A DNA stretch of 64,000 nucleotides from Chimonanthus salicifolius (taxonomy: Eukaryota > Streptophyta > Magnoliopsida > Laurales > Calycanthaceae), in contig CM023541.1 of assembly GCA_013350335.1 (NCBI GenBank), forward strand, positions 33,100,739-33,164,738, read 5' to 3'. The notes under the pieces are model-generated. The model did not search any database. It was not told the DNA's origin and worked only from the letters and a program-made list of their open reading frames with translations. The position numbers were made by a program, and so were the translations under genes. Shown piece after piece: positions 45,911-57,787 of the stretch. The number at the start of each line of letters is the position of its first letter. Within the stretch, counting starts at the first letter, position 1.

Positions 45911-46742
45911 AACATTCAGCTCTCAATTTCTTTTTATTTTTCAGATTTCTAAATCTATTTTTTATTTTTAATAAAAATCCATTTTTAATTAAAAAAATCA
46001 ATTTTTTATTTTAAAATTGAAAAGATCTCTCATTCTTTAATTTTTTCTTTTTTAGACTAAGATAAAGGTGTTCATTCGACCTCTATCATCTTGCAATCAA
46101 TCGCCCAATTACCAACGTTTCAGATCGTCAAATCAAGAAAGATTCATTTCTTTTATTTAAATTTTTATTTTTATTTTCTTTTGGATTTTGAAAATGGTCG
46201 AGTCATCCATGTTGAGTTACGTCAGTAATTCAGGTCGTGTTGGGTTGAGCAATTCGGATCAACAATTCAGGTCGGATTTACACTAATTGATTTTGACTGG
46301 AGCCTAGACTGCAATTATAGATAAGAATTTCGTTACCGAGTTTAGAGTTTAGACTTTAGAGTATAGATTGGCTTCTCTTTCTTCAAATCTAAATCTATTT
46401 TTATTCTTAAAGCTCAACTACATGTGCAGTCAATCTTTTTCAAGTATACTTGTTGGAGTGTTTATAGATTAGTATACTGTACTTAGACAAAATGAGTCTA
46501 AAGCCCATTTAACGTCTAATTTTAGATTTCAATTAAACAAATATAAAATCCATATTAAGACCCAATTTCAAATTTCAATGAGATGATTTGTTTTTATGGA
46601 GTGATTACATTATATGTTTGGGACCTAATATAGTAATATCATGTCAATATTTAAATGAAAAAGCCTCTCTATTGTTAAATAACTCAAAAAATAAGAATGA
46701 CTTCAGCTCGTTGATCAAGTTCAAATGTTCAAGTTTTAAGAC
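45911..46742. other. AT-rich non-coding DNA
   Basis: No gene recognised; a worn aattcaggtcg-type repeat lies at 46200-46280. Confidence 0.3.
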
Positions 46743-47084
46743 TGTTAGTGTCCCGGCTTGATCGAGTCCCTGTTTGTCAATTACATGACTCGGGTAGAAG
46801 CATTTGCCAAGAAGCTTGAAGATTCAAGATGATCAAGGAAGAAGATCATGCTCCACCAAGCTCAAAGCTCATCATCATGGCAATCACAAAAACAGGTATA
46901 TGGCCATAGATGACCTTAGGTGTAACCCACACCTGAGAGAGGATTATTCCTAGGCTTAGTTGCATATTTTGGTAATAAACATAACTTGCCTAGAGAGGAT
47001 GCTGAACAGTGAATTAGAAGTGACTTGTAAACATGAATTATGTTCACTGTCAGCACGACCAGTCTATCTCACCTACCTCTCGGT

Positions 47085-47610
47085 GTAGTTAGGAACGACC
47101 CATCGTGATCGAAGACTGGTCAGCCAGTTTGACATAAGTTCTGGAACTTCAAACTGTCATTCTGGATATGCATCTGACCGAGAGTCTCGTATGCAGCAAC
47201 TCCTTGGTTATGAACTTGAACGACCCCTCGTGGTCGACGACTCGTCGGTATAAAACTTATGGATTCTAGACTGTGAATTCATAAGGGCTCTCGATAAAAC
47301 AAACATCTCGGTATATCACGACCAATCGAGAGTAACAAGACCGACCCATCGGCAAAGGGTGACAGGTCGTTCTGGGTAACAGGTTTCCAAAGTGGAAACT
47401 ACTGTCAAGCATGTTTTTACTCTAGAACGAGTCTCTCGTATGGAACGACCCATCGGTGCCATAACTGTCGACCCATCGGCGACACCGACATGTAGGCTGA
47501 AAATAATTATGTCGTTGGGGGTGCATTTAATGCGCAACGGTCAGGTGGTTGAACGGTAATAAATATGAACACCGACCCATCGGTGCCACTAACCTGTCGG
47601 TCCTGGACAG
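47085..47610. repeat. cgacccatcggtgcc motif array in the copia-like LTR
   Basis: Variants (acgacccatcgtgatcg, cgacccctcgtggtcgacg, accgacccatcggc, tcgacccatcggcgacacc, ccgacccatcggtgcc) recur with partner motifs such as acaggtcg and ctgtcggtc, giving many short inverted repeats upstream of the TATA box. Confidence 0.7.
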
Positions 47611-47634
47611 TCAAAATGACTGTTAAAACTCTTC

Positions 47635-47642
47635 TATAAATA
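47635..47642 (+). promoter_or_regulatory. TATA box of the copia-like LTR
   Basis: TATAAATA follows the palindrome array and precedes the U5-like region, as expected for the U3/R boundary. Confidence 0.6.
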
Positions 47643-48062
47643 TGAGTGTCGTGTGATCGTTTTACCATCTTTGAACTGAAAAGAATTATACACTCTAAGG
47701 AACAATCAACACTCTTGTGGGAAATATCATAAACAACCAATCTATTGATTGTGTTTGCAAGTGAGAAAGAGAGGAGGAAAGGAAGATCATAAATGACCAA
47801 TCTTCGGATTAAGTTTGAAAGTGAGAAAGCCATAAACTAGAAAAGCTTTGGTTAAGCCAAGTTTCATTGTCACCCAAAGATTGTGATTGCTACACGACGA
47901 CTGCAAGAAGGAGCGTCGACACAACTTGGGTGGGATCCTGAAGAAGCACACTTCAGCGAGAAAGAGCTTTAAAGCAAGTGTTTCTTGGTTTTAATTTTCT
48001 TTTTAAAACCTGTAACCCGAAAGTGGATTAAAGAGAGGTATTATGAAACCACTATAAAAAAT

Positions 48063-50006
48063 TGTTCTTAAAAAGAACCTTAGACTGAAAAAGTCAAGTC
48101 CCACCGATCCTAACAAGGGTTCTACTTTTCCTTGAAAAGTTCTAAAAATAATTTTGTTCCATAACATTCACAAAAAGAATTAAAAACCACCACCATAGAA
48201 TATTTAATAATTGGGAACACCATAAATCTAAAGAATCTACCATAAATTTCATTCAAAAATTGGAATATAAAAAAATACAATTCTTTGGAACTCATTACAT
48301 AAAAATAAAATAAATGACTTATAAGAAATCAAATATTTTTCTCTGTCCTTTAGCCATCCAAATTCAGCCCCTTCAATGTCTTGCTCGATTCAATTTTCTC
48401 TGTTGAAGAGGTGCTCAATTTATAAAACACGACGTGAGAAAATAAAGCAAGCAATGGTCCCAGCCGATTCTCTCCTTGAAAATTTCCTTCTATTCAGTGT
48501 TGGGTCGATTGAATTTCAGCCAGCCAATGCCGTGTGGACTCTCCTCCTTATCTCTGTTTTTTCTCTGTTAGAATCGGCTAACACAACTCCTTCCTCCTCT
48601 TTCAAGCTGGTAGATCTCTTCTTTTCTTCCTTTCTATTCTTCCTTCCTTCTTTTCTTCTAACCCAAATCAGCCAGCACCTTCTTCCTTATCTCTCAACCG
48701 GCCATGTCATGCTTTGTTGCCGAGGCTCATGTAGCCTCTTCTAAAATTCAACAGATCTGCTTGGTACGGTGGGGGATTACCTTCTTTTCTCAGTCCTTTC
48801 CATACTTTGTATTTGCTTGGGAAGCAAGAACTGATTCTTTCTCTTCAATCAGCCAGGTCTTCCTCTGATCTTATCTTGATTTTCTCTACTGAATGGACTG
48901 AAATCAGCGACGGATTTCTCTGCTAAGTCACATAGATTTGGCCGAATCTATCATTCTCTTCTTTCTTATCTTCGCTTGGAGTAGTGGGAGATAAACAAGG
49001 ATCGGCCAACTTTTCCATTGCTTCTATTTTTATTCTACCCTCCATTCAAATCTTTCTACATCGCTGGACCATTTGATTTTACTCTAATCTACATGAATAG
49101 TAGCTATCATTTTTCATTCGTTGGATGGGTTCCCATTTCTTCAGTGCTTACTCATTCACCAACTCTATTCTTCTCCACTCTCCGCCTACCACCTCTGCAC
49201 TATACTTCTTTGCTCATTTTCTGGCCAGTTGTTGCTAACTCTACTATTAGCAATAATTGCTACCTAAAGTTGCTGCCTCTCTCAATGAAAATCAGCCAGA
49301 CATTTCTTTTTTTTCTTAATCAGTTTCACAATAGTTGCTGCCTCCTTGCTGCAACTTCTTTTTTTCTTAGAAATCTGACTGCTCCCATTGCTAATACCTT
49401 GTTGTAGTTGCCAAAGTAAAACTTTGTATATGGTTTGTTGATTTTCTCAATGGGTTGCAAATAGGTGCTGCTCTGTTTTTTAGTTTCATGACCCACCTTC
49501 TCTTGGCCATTTATAAATCTAATTGACCTTGTATCAAGCAAACTCTCCATTCCATCTCTTGTATGCTTCCATATATTTTTTAGGCACAATTCTCCATTAG
49601 CTTTTGTAGCTATCCTCTTTAGTTCATGTGGAGTGCTGACTGTGTTATACATAAATATGGACAAAGGTTTACGGAAACTTACATCTGTAGCCAATTGTAT
49701 CAATTTTCCAATGATGCATGGATCGGCCACACATGTGGATCAAGTGGGATTGAACTCAAAGTTGGCCATGGGCTTTTTCATGTGGACTTCATAATTATTG
49801 AGCTTCAATCATGGACTTTTTGATGGGCTTTGTCTTGTGAAGCGTGGGCTTGAGATTTCCAAATTTGACATTTTGGCCCACCTTTTACAATTTTCTTCAA
49901 TTTTTATAAAACCCAAAAATAACATTAAACATATCTAATATTTACAAAATAAAGACTAATTAATCTAATATTAAAGGGTAAAAAGGTAATTTCTCAGTGT
50001 TCATCA
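48063..50006 (-). mobile_element. 3' LTR of the Athila-type element, truncated
   Basis: It aligns with 59996-61976 (same order, a few indels such as 34 extra bases at about 61702-61735 in the other copy). On the minus strand it begins tgatgaacactgagaaatta. It lacks the last 690 or so bases present in the other LTR, because the copia-like LTR abuts it at 48062. Confidence 0.85.
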
Positions 50007-50023
50007 AATACCCCCAAACTTAC
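50007..50023 (-). other. Polypurine tract
   Basis: Minus strand gtaagtttgggggtatt directly precedes the 3' LTR start; G-rich tracts of this form prime plus-strand synthesis in Athila/Tat elements. Confidence 0.8.
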
Positions 50024-52444
50024 ATTTTTCTAGTCTTCGAGCAAAACAAAAAACTACTAACTGAAAGTTAAAAATCCAACACCACTTTCGCTGGTACTCT
50101 CGATTGCATTTAGTATATGCAACAAGCCTTTAAACCCCTAGCTCACCACTAGTGGACGAGTTATAGTCTCGTGACGACTTCCACTCATGATACCCACAAA
50201 CATCGAATTTTTCAGCAAAAACACATAGACAAAAATCTAAATATCATACGACTCTAAAATTCATTTTACAAGGCTTATACCCGGAGTGTTGTGTGTGATA
50301 GCCAATATTAAGACAGTCTTGTTTTTTCCAAATACACATAAGTTTTGTAACCATCATTGAAAAATGCACTTTGACTTCAAACCTCACTAGATATATCTCT
50401 CAGAAAGATTAACGTTCAAAGGTAGGTTTATTTTCTCTCAAGGTATATGTGAGCGGAGCTTATTTATTCAAGTCAAAATTCTCACATATGTATTAAACAA
50501 AGACGGCATAGATGAAGAAAATAATTGATCTCATGAATAGATGTCACTTTCTTAAAAACATTGAGTCAAACACATTATTTTTCCTCCTCTACTCTCTACA
50601 TGAAATACCTTATTTAGACTTAGGATCAATAGGACTTTCTAATAGAATGAAACGTGGCTTAGGACCGGGTCATATCAAAGAAGGGATAAAGACTCTAAAA
50701 ATTAATACTTTGATAAGAAAAGGTTAGAAGTCTTCACATTATGAGCGAGATATATTTTTCCTCTAATATTTTTCACTTTTTTTTTTCTAATCTTCTTTTC
50801 TTTTCTCTTTCAACATCCTTTTTTGATGTATGGATGTTCCCATTTTCTTTTTCTTTTTCTTTTTTATTTCTACAATTTTTTTTTTTAAGTGACTCCTATT
50901 CCAAATTCTTCCCTAACCTTTTCTCATATGAAGATAGGTCATGAATATAAAATTTTGGCTCAAACTCCATGTCCGGAGTTGGGTATGGTAGATATGGCTA
51001 GTCAATAAAAGAGGCTATATTAGGCTCAAATGGAGAACTATCAAGATGAAATTACCAAAATAGGTAGGATTGAAGGCTCAAACGGTCCAAAAATGACCTA
51101 TATCCAATTATAAGCTTCATAAGATGATTTCTTTGCTTCGAATAAATTCAGAAAAATTTAAGGTGTACTAACTCAAATTTGATGGCGTTCTTAGTAATAT
51201 GACCAAATCAATGATAATGAGATCTCACAACGACTCAATGCGCTTATCAAACCAGAGTTTATTTATAACCCTCAGAAGGATAGAATGGCTCTAAAGTTCA
51301 CTAGGTTTAAGTCTCCACTAGTATTGCTCTGGTAATCACTCGACTTATGAATATTTTTCTTTTTCGGACTAACATAAATATGGTTGTGTACATGTATTTC
51401 CGAGCATAAATCCTATAAAAATCTTTCCAGAAAAATATGATATAAAATTTTTTATTTTTGTCTTAATGCCAAAAAAAAAAAAAAATGACTCTTTTTACGT
51501 CAGATCGTCAAGACGCGTGCTTTTCTTAGACTTAAATTGACAATCTTCTTAAGTACCAAGGTATCTCAGCTTTTGCTTGCTCCACTCTTAAAAGGTTAAG
51601 TCTGCCCCTCTTTGCCTAAGAAAACTATGACTCGTTTAACATCAGATTGTCAAGACGTTTATACTCCCCTAAGCGAAAATCAATAGTTCTTTGGACACCA
51701 AGGAGTCTTAGTCTTTCCGGACTTACTCTACGTTTGACTAAATCCAAATAAATCTGTCTATTTCCACTTATAGGTCTATACTTTGCTGCTGTCACACAAC
51801 GAACTCCTTGATCAGATATTATTCCATTACAATTCCCACGTCCACATTTGGGACATATTCCTAGCCTCTTAACTCTCCTCTTTGCAGGCAGAGTGCTTCG
51901 ACCACAAAGAGGTCTAGGTTGCTCATCTTAGATTTCCAGCTTCCTCACTCTCATAGCTAAGGAAATGATTTTCCTACACAAGTCTGGGGGAATTTATGTT
52001 CTAGACAGACACAATACGAAGGCAAAAACTCGATCGTCGACGTGCATAATTCTTATCCAGTTCTCTAACGTCTGCTGTTCTCTAATGTCTGCTGGTCACA
52101 AAGACAAGACAGATGATGGATGCTGTTTTTTTTTTTAGATGGATGATAAATGACATCCATACCCCCAAACTTAAATTGAACATTGTCCTCAATGTTCCCT
52201 AATCTACACTAACCAGGTGTAAAAGAAGAAATATGTTAGAAAATGAACAATCGGGGTTCAGACATACTGTTAAATGCATGAGGTACGAAATGGATCAAAT
52301 ATAGAATCCGTAACTGGCTTGATGAAAACCTATACTAAACACTGAAGACTCAGACGGACTCAGACATAAACAGATGGATACGTTGGTCTGGGTAATGGAA
52401 ATGATGAAGATGGGTAGGTGAGTGAATGGATATGGGTCCTCAAA
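50024..52444 (-). other. Non-coding interior between pol and the 3' LTR
   Basis: About 2.4 kb with no long frame. The first 930 bases recur at 61977-62881. A diverged two-unit repeat (tcagatcgtcaagacg near 51500 and tcagattgtcaagacg near 51640) is present. Athila elements may carry an envelope-like frame here; none is seen. Confidence 0.6.
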
Positions 52445-53561
52445 TCAGTCTTGGTACACAGGATCGATTATCGCGACCTCGTTCTCTTCTTCAGGAATGG
52501 GGAACTCTAAAAATGGCTGTAATCGTTGCCCATTAACCTTGAACGTACGACCACTCGTAGAATGCCTGATCTGTACTGCCCCATGTGGGAATACTGATAA
52601 AACAATGAATGGACCTGTCCATTTGGACCTTAACTTCCCAGGAAAAATATGCAACGTTGAATCGTACAACAAGACCTTCTGACCAACTGTAAAAGATTTT
52701 CTCAAGATGTGTTTCTCATGAAACACTTTCATCCGATTTTTATACCTTTTGGCCGTATCATAGGCTTCATTTCGTAATTCCTCTAGCTCAATCATGTGAA
52801 GTTTCCGATGTTGTCCCGTAGAGTCTAGAGCAAAATTGAAATTTTTGATTGCCGAATAGGCTTTGTGCTCTAGCTCGACCGGAAAATGACATGCCTTCTC
52901 ATAAACCAGACGGTAGGGTAACATTCCTATAGGCGTCTTGAAAGCTGTACGGTATGCCTATAGTGCATCAATGAGTCTGGAAGATCAATCTTTCCGAGGT
53001 GGATAAATTATCTTCTCGAGAATATACTTAATCTCTCTATTCGAAATTTCCACTTGGCCACTTGTTTGCAGGTGATAGGGAGTAGCCACCTTGTGCGTCA
53101 CCCCATATGATTTTAGCAAATTGTCAAATGGGCGATTGCAAAAGTGTTTACCCGGTCACTAATGATGGTTAGTGGAATTCCGAATCTAGAGAAAACATTT
53201 TCTTTAATGAAACGGAGGACAACCTTGTGGTCGTTGGTTTTGCATGCCACCACTCGACTCACTTTGACACATAGTTGACTCCTAAGAGGATATGTAGATT
53301 GCCAAAAGAATTATGAAATGGTCCCATGAAATCGATGTCCCAAACATCAAAAAGCTCAATGGTTAAGATGGGATTTAAAGGCATCATATTTCTACTGGAG
53401 ATACTACCCAATCTTTGACATCTATTACACGAGACACAGAAAGTGTGGGTGTCTCAAAACATGGAGGGCCAATAAAATCCACACTTCAAGATTTTTGCAG
53501 TTGTCTTTCTAGTGCTGAAATGCCCTCCACAGGCCTGGTCATGGCAGAAACTTATGACACG
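52445..53561 (-). pseudogene. Athila integrase, frameshifted
   Basis: The C-terminal part is open (52445-52924): [60 protein letters not shown] and [13 protein letters not shown], the usual GPF/Y-like end of gypsy integrases. The core upstream reads only in pieces (DIDFMGPFHNSFGNLHILLG, then many stops). Integrase inserts element cDNA into the genome; this copy cannot. Confidence 0.85.
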
Positions 53562-54293
53562 TTATTGCTCTTCTTCTGGGACACAATGACGAATGATTTG
53601 GTCAGCACAGTGTTTAAACAGATAAGGGTCATCCCAGATAAAACTTTTGACCTGTACTAGAAACTTAGACATATCTTTCTTAGTCCAATGCATGGGCATT
53701 AGACTGGTGACAAGATAGTTAACAATATCCGCAAACCATGGTTCTTGGGACACTGAAATGAGTTGCTCATCAGGGAAGGACTCATTGATAGGACGGGTTT
53801 CATCAGTGAACTCAGTTATCGATCTAGACAAGTCGTCTGCTACCACATTCTCGGAACCTTTCTTATCCCGAATTTCAATATCAAACTCTTGTAGCAGCAA
53901 GATCCATCGGATCAGGCGAGACTTAGCATCTTTTTTAGAAAGGAGATACTTAAGTGCTGCATGATCAGAATAGACAATGACCTTTGAACCCACTAAGTAG
54001 GATCAAAATTTGTCCAAAGCAAATACTACTATCAACAGTTTTTTTTCCGTGGTGGAATAATGAAGTTGAGCGTTATTGAGAGTTTTACTAGCATAGCAGA
54101 TAACGTGAGACAACCGATTTAACATTTGTCCTAACACGGCTCGTACTAAATAATCGAAGGCATCGCACATAATTTCAAAGGGGACAAACCAATCAGGTGG
54201 CTGTATTATCGGAGCGAAGGTAAGAGCGATTTTCAATTTTTCAAAGGCTTGAACGCACTCATCATCAAAATCGAAACTGGCATCTTTGGTCAA
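53562..54293 (-). pseudogene. Athila RNase H and integrase zinc-binding start
   Basis: 54003-54293 encodes FEKLKIALTFAPIIQPPDW, VPFEIMCDAFDYLVRAVLGQ and HYSTTEKKLLIVVFALDKF, then a stop; 53562-53993 resumes with [40 protein letters not shown] and NVVADDLSR, then the integrase N-terminal region. A stop (F-stop before W/R) and a lost start split one domain. C-A-D at the first RNase H aspartate is kept. Confidence 0.85.
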
Positions 54294-54384
54294 GAGTTTA
54301 CAGAAATCTTTGATAAACCTCCTGTAAAAATTAGCATGGCCTAAGAATGACCTGATCTCTTTAACGGTTTGGGGTCTTGGTAAA

Positions 54385-55212
54385 TTAGAGATCAGGTTGA
54401 CCTGTCTTTTCCACTTCGATGCCCTTTTCAGAGATGATGTGCCCCAATACTATGCCCTGCTTCACCATAAAGTGACATTTCTCCCAATTCAAGACCAGGT
54501 TCTTTTCTTGCCATCTGATTAGCAAAAGGCTCAGATGGTGCAGGCACTGACCAAAAGTAGACCCAAATACAGAGAAGTCATCCATGAAGATTTCTAAGAA
54601 ACGTTCGACCATATCGGAAAAGATGTTGATCATGCACCGCTGAAAAGTAACGGGTGCATTGCACAACTCGAATGGCATACGGCAATATGCGAACGTACCG
54701 TAAGGACATGTGAAGGTGGTCTTCTCCTTATCCTCAGGAGCAACGTAGATCTGGTTATAGCCAGAATAACTATTAAGGAAACAATAGAATGCATGACCGG
54801 CTAAACACTTAAGCATCTGATCGATAAACGGAAGAGGGAAGTGATCTTTTCGAGTGACAGTATTCAGCTTACGGTAGTCAATTCAAACTCTCCAACCCGT
54901 TTGGATGCGGGTTGGTATCAACTCATTGTCTTGATTCTTGACTACCGTCACACCCGATTTCGTAGGTAGAACCTATATCGGACTCACCCATGCACAGTTA
55001 GAGATCGAGTAGACAATACCCGCCCCGAGAAGTTTTAAAATCTCTGCTCTTATCACATCTTGCATCGCCGAATTTAGTAGTCTCTGTGATTCTCTGGATT
55101 TCTTGGTATTTTCTTCCAAGTGAATTTTGTTTATAACCACAGAGGAGCTAATTCCATTGAGATCGGCAATGGACCATCCAATAGCTTCGTGGTGATCTTT
55201 TAAAACAGCCAA
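54385..55212 (-). pseudogene. Athila reverse transcriptase, broken
   Basis: 55212-54973 has HHEAIGWSIADLNGISSSVV and ILKLLGAGIVYSISNCAWVS; the central part (54816-54385) has GYNQIYVAPEDKEKTTFTCP, YGTFAYCRMPFELCNAPVTF and the catalytic box FMDDF. The usual MPFGLCNAP carries G to E. The join between the two parts near 54820-54970 contains stops. The domain order and Athila-like wording are clear. Confidence 0.88.
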
Positions 55213-55641
55213 GAGTTTAGACTCTTGCTCCGAAGTTAAATCGGAAGCTATGATAATAGATAAAGTGTCTAATGATCCAAGAAAAGAATATTTTAGTGTC
55301 TCAGGGAGTGGCTTGAGCTCTAATTTTGGTGGTTTCTTGACAGAGGGGATCAGAACTGATTAATTAACAGAGAGAGGTTCGAACTTGGTGAGCCTACGCG
55401 TATATGGAGATGCGTCAAACATAGCGCATATGAAGTTTGTGCTAAAAGTGGACAAAGTCTTCTCAAATAGGTCATCACAAATAAAGTAAAGGAAGAATTC
55501 TTGGACAGAACTCTGGATCATATTAACCTCGCATGGATCATCTGTGCAGAAAGGTTGTCAACATAGGCCAAGCACATTGACTTCTGCCATCAGATCTCTG
55601 AACGATAACTTAAGCATACTATCTTGGCAGTTGATAACAGT
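55213..55641 (-). pseudogene. Protease-RT linker of the Athila pol
   Basis: The minus strand continues from the stop after the protease frame (at 55642) to the RT start with interrupted frames, including LLALLTSEQESK-like and LELKPLPETLKYSFLGSL-like text typical of the segment between protease and reverse transcriptase. Confidence 0.6.
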
Positions 55642-56323
55642 TTATGCGTTGGCCAATAATGGTCGTCTATGAATAACCAGAATGTGTCCACTTTCGTTCT
55701 GAACAGGTTGTGTATCCAATACCACAAAATCGACCGAAAAGTAGAATTTGTTTACTTTCACTAGAACGTCTTCTATCACATCTCTCAGAATTTTTACAGA
55801 GCGGTCAGCTAATTGTAGTGTGATAGGAGTGCGTTTCAACTCTCCCAGCCCCAACTGCTCATAAACGGAATATGGCAGTAGGCTGACACTAGCTCCCAGA
55901 TCTAATAAAGCCCTGTCAATTTCATATGTACCAATGTTGCATGCAATGGTTGGGTACCAAGGGTCCTTATGTTTAATCGGGAATAGTTGTTGGAGGAGAG
56001 CACTTGCATTTTCTGCTAGAAATGTATTTGTGGGAACATTAGTTCTCCGTTTCACCGTACAGAGGTCTTCGAAAAACTTGACATATGAGGTTATCTGATT
56101 GATGGCATCAAGTAGAGGAATTGATATTGACATGTTGGAATACCTCTAGTATGTCACCATAAGGCACCCCTTGCTTGGTGATGAGCCTCTGACGGTATGG
56201 AGCCCTATGTACGTATGGTTTTCTATCAGATGGATCCGGTACAATTTGGACTGGGGATGGACTCAGTGGGTCATCCTGATGCTTGGATTGACCAGTGGTC
56301 TGGCCATCTGGTTGTCTAGGCAT
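55642..56323 (-). pseudogene. Athila gag C-terminus and aspartic protease, frameshifted
   Basis: 56323-56108 encodes the proline-rich gag end with RKPYVHRAPYRQRL and YGDILEVFQHVNIN, the conserved Athila lead-in to the protease; a frameshift near 56120 moves to 56133-55642: IPLLDAINQITSYVKFFEDL, IACNIGTYEIDRALLDLGAS (catalytic D-L-G-A as in Athila), VSLLPYSVYEQLGLGELKRT, ITLQLADRSVK, VDFVVLDTQ. A stop follows LLANA. Confidence 0.88.
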
Positions 56324-56329
56324 TTTCCA

Positions 56330-57787
56330 CTTTATTGTTTACCTGTCTCCCGGATCTCAAGGTAATAATGGAGTTAGCGTCTGCTGGATTAGACGATGAG
56401 ACCTCATTCTGTCCCTTGGGGTTTGGGATAGGCTGACTGGAAAATCTACCTTTCTCCCTATCTCCAATTGCGGGCTAATTGCCCAAGTTCTGTTTTAAGC
56501 TTATGCATAGCCTGATGGGTAGACTGCATGAATTGCTGTAACGTATCCTCGAGAGAGGGCTTACGTTGTTGAGATAGACCGAATTGATAAGACTGATTTG
56601 ACTGGGCTGGATGACTTTGAGATGGGTAAAGTAGCTGGTTCTGAGATGGTTGGTATGGTGGACCTTGATATTAATCCTTGACCTATTGGAGGTTGATTTT
56701 GACGCCAAGAAAAAATTAGATGATTCTGCCAATTAGGATTGTATGTGGCAGAGAAAGGGGTTCCCTACTGTCTTCCAAAATTATTGAGTGCGTTGGCATC
56801 CTCGGTTGAGCACTCAGCATTAGATCCGAATGAAGGATAGTTTTGGGCAGTGTGACCTAGGTTAGAACACATTACACAAACCTCAATATTCATTCCTAAT
56901 GATGGGTTCATCGCCTAACTCATCGCTAAAGCATCGATTTTCTTTATTAAGTTCGTAATTGTAAGCTTAACGTCTAAGTCGGTACTAACTTCATATAAAC
57001 CTCCTCTCTTTGAGGTTTGTGGTGAATTCTCTCTTTTGGAGAAGTCACATCGCTTAGAACTTTCTGCCAATTATTCTAAGAAATTTCATCAATTGGTCGC
57101 AGTTAGCTTTAAAAATTTCCCACCCTTCATAGATTCGACCATTGTGTGGTTCAATATGGTTAAACTATCATAAAAGAATTGCACGAGTATCCCCGTTTCA
57201 AAGTCATGGTGGGGCATTTACTCAACATATCTTTCAATGTTTCCCATGACTCACAGAATTGTTTAACCTCCTTCTAATTAAAATTTGAAATTTCTTTCTT
57301 GAGGGTGTTAGTTTTAGATATAAGGAAAAATTTATTCAAAAACTTGTTTGCTAACTGATCTCAAGTTGTGATGGAATTTGCATATAGAGAATTTAGCCAA
57401 GATTTTGCTTTTTCTTTGAGAGAAAAAGGAAATAACGAAATTTAATGGATTCATCAGTGATGCCTTGAAGTTTGGTGGTGGCGCAAATTTCTAAGAATTT
57501 TTTGACATGTAGGTAAGGGTCCTCATGATCAAGTCCATGGAATGCAGGTAAAAGATGTAACATGCCTCAATTGAGTTCAAAAGCTACATTAGTTCCTGGA
57601 ACAACTATGCCTGATGGTTATTGGAAATGACTGCTGAAAAGTAGTCTTGGAGGGTTTTGTCTTCGACTCTTTCTCCTGCCATGTTAGGTGATGGTGGTGG
57701 TGATGGTGGTGGACTGTTCATGACTGAGCTAGACTGAGCTCCAGACGCAACGATCGGTAAATCAACAGAAAATGTAACTCGAACCAA
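56330..57787 (-). pseudogene. Athila gag, many stops
   Basis: Starts near 57787 (MVRVTFSVDLPIVASGAQSS, proline-rich patch, MAGERVEDKTLQDYF), then in another frame GTNVAFELN, LLPAFHGLDHEDPYLHVKKF, LEICATTKLQGITDESIKFR, the usual gag core. A decayed zinc knuckle (VCVMCSNLGHTAQNYPS, last Cys replaced by Tyr) lies near 56840-56890. Multiple stops and frame changes. Confidence 0.8.

Larger units (their letters stand above)
46743..48062 (+). mobile_element. Truncated copia-like LTR
   Basis: It starts tgttagtgtcccggcttg, has a palindrome-rich U3 (47085-47610), a TATA box at 47635-47642, and a U5-like end with agtggattaaag and gaaaccactataaaa, phrases typical of plant Ty1/copia LTRs. It stops at about 48062, where it joins the Athila LTR; both partners are incomplete there and share aaattg-tctta at the junction. 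No primer site or coding region follows. The copia assignment rests on the U5 phrases only. Confidence 0.6.

Noticed and set aside
45651..45971. Open frame of 106 codons
   Set aside because: It is a product of the (CT)n tract (Ser/Leu repeats) with no domain.
49018..49407. 129-codon plus-strand frame in the Athila LTR, repeated at 60895-61287
   Set aside because: Antisense to the element, duplicated only because it lies in the LTR, and pyrimidine-rich; the copies end differently.
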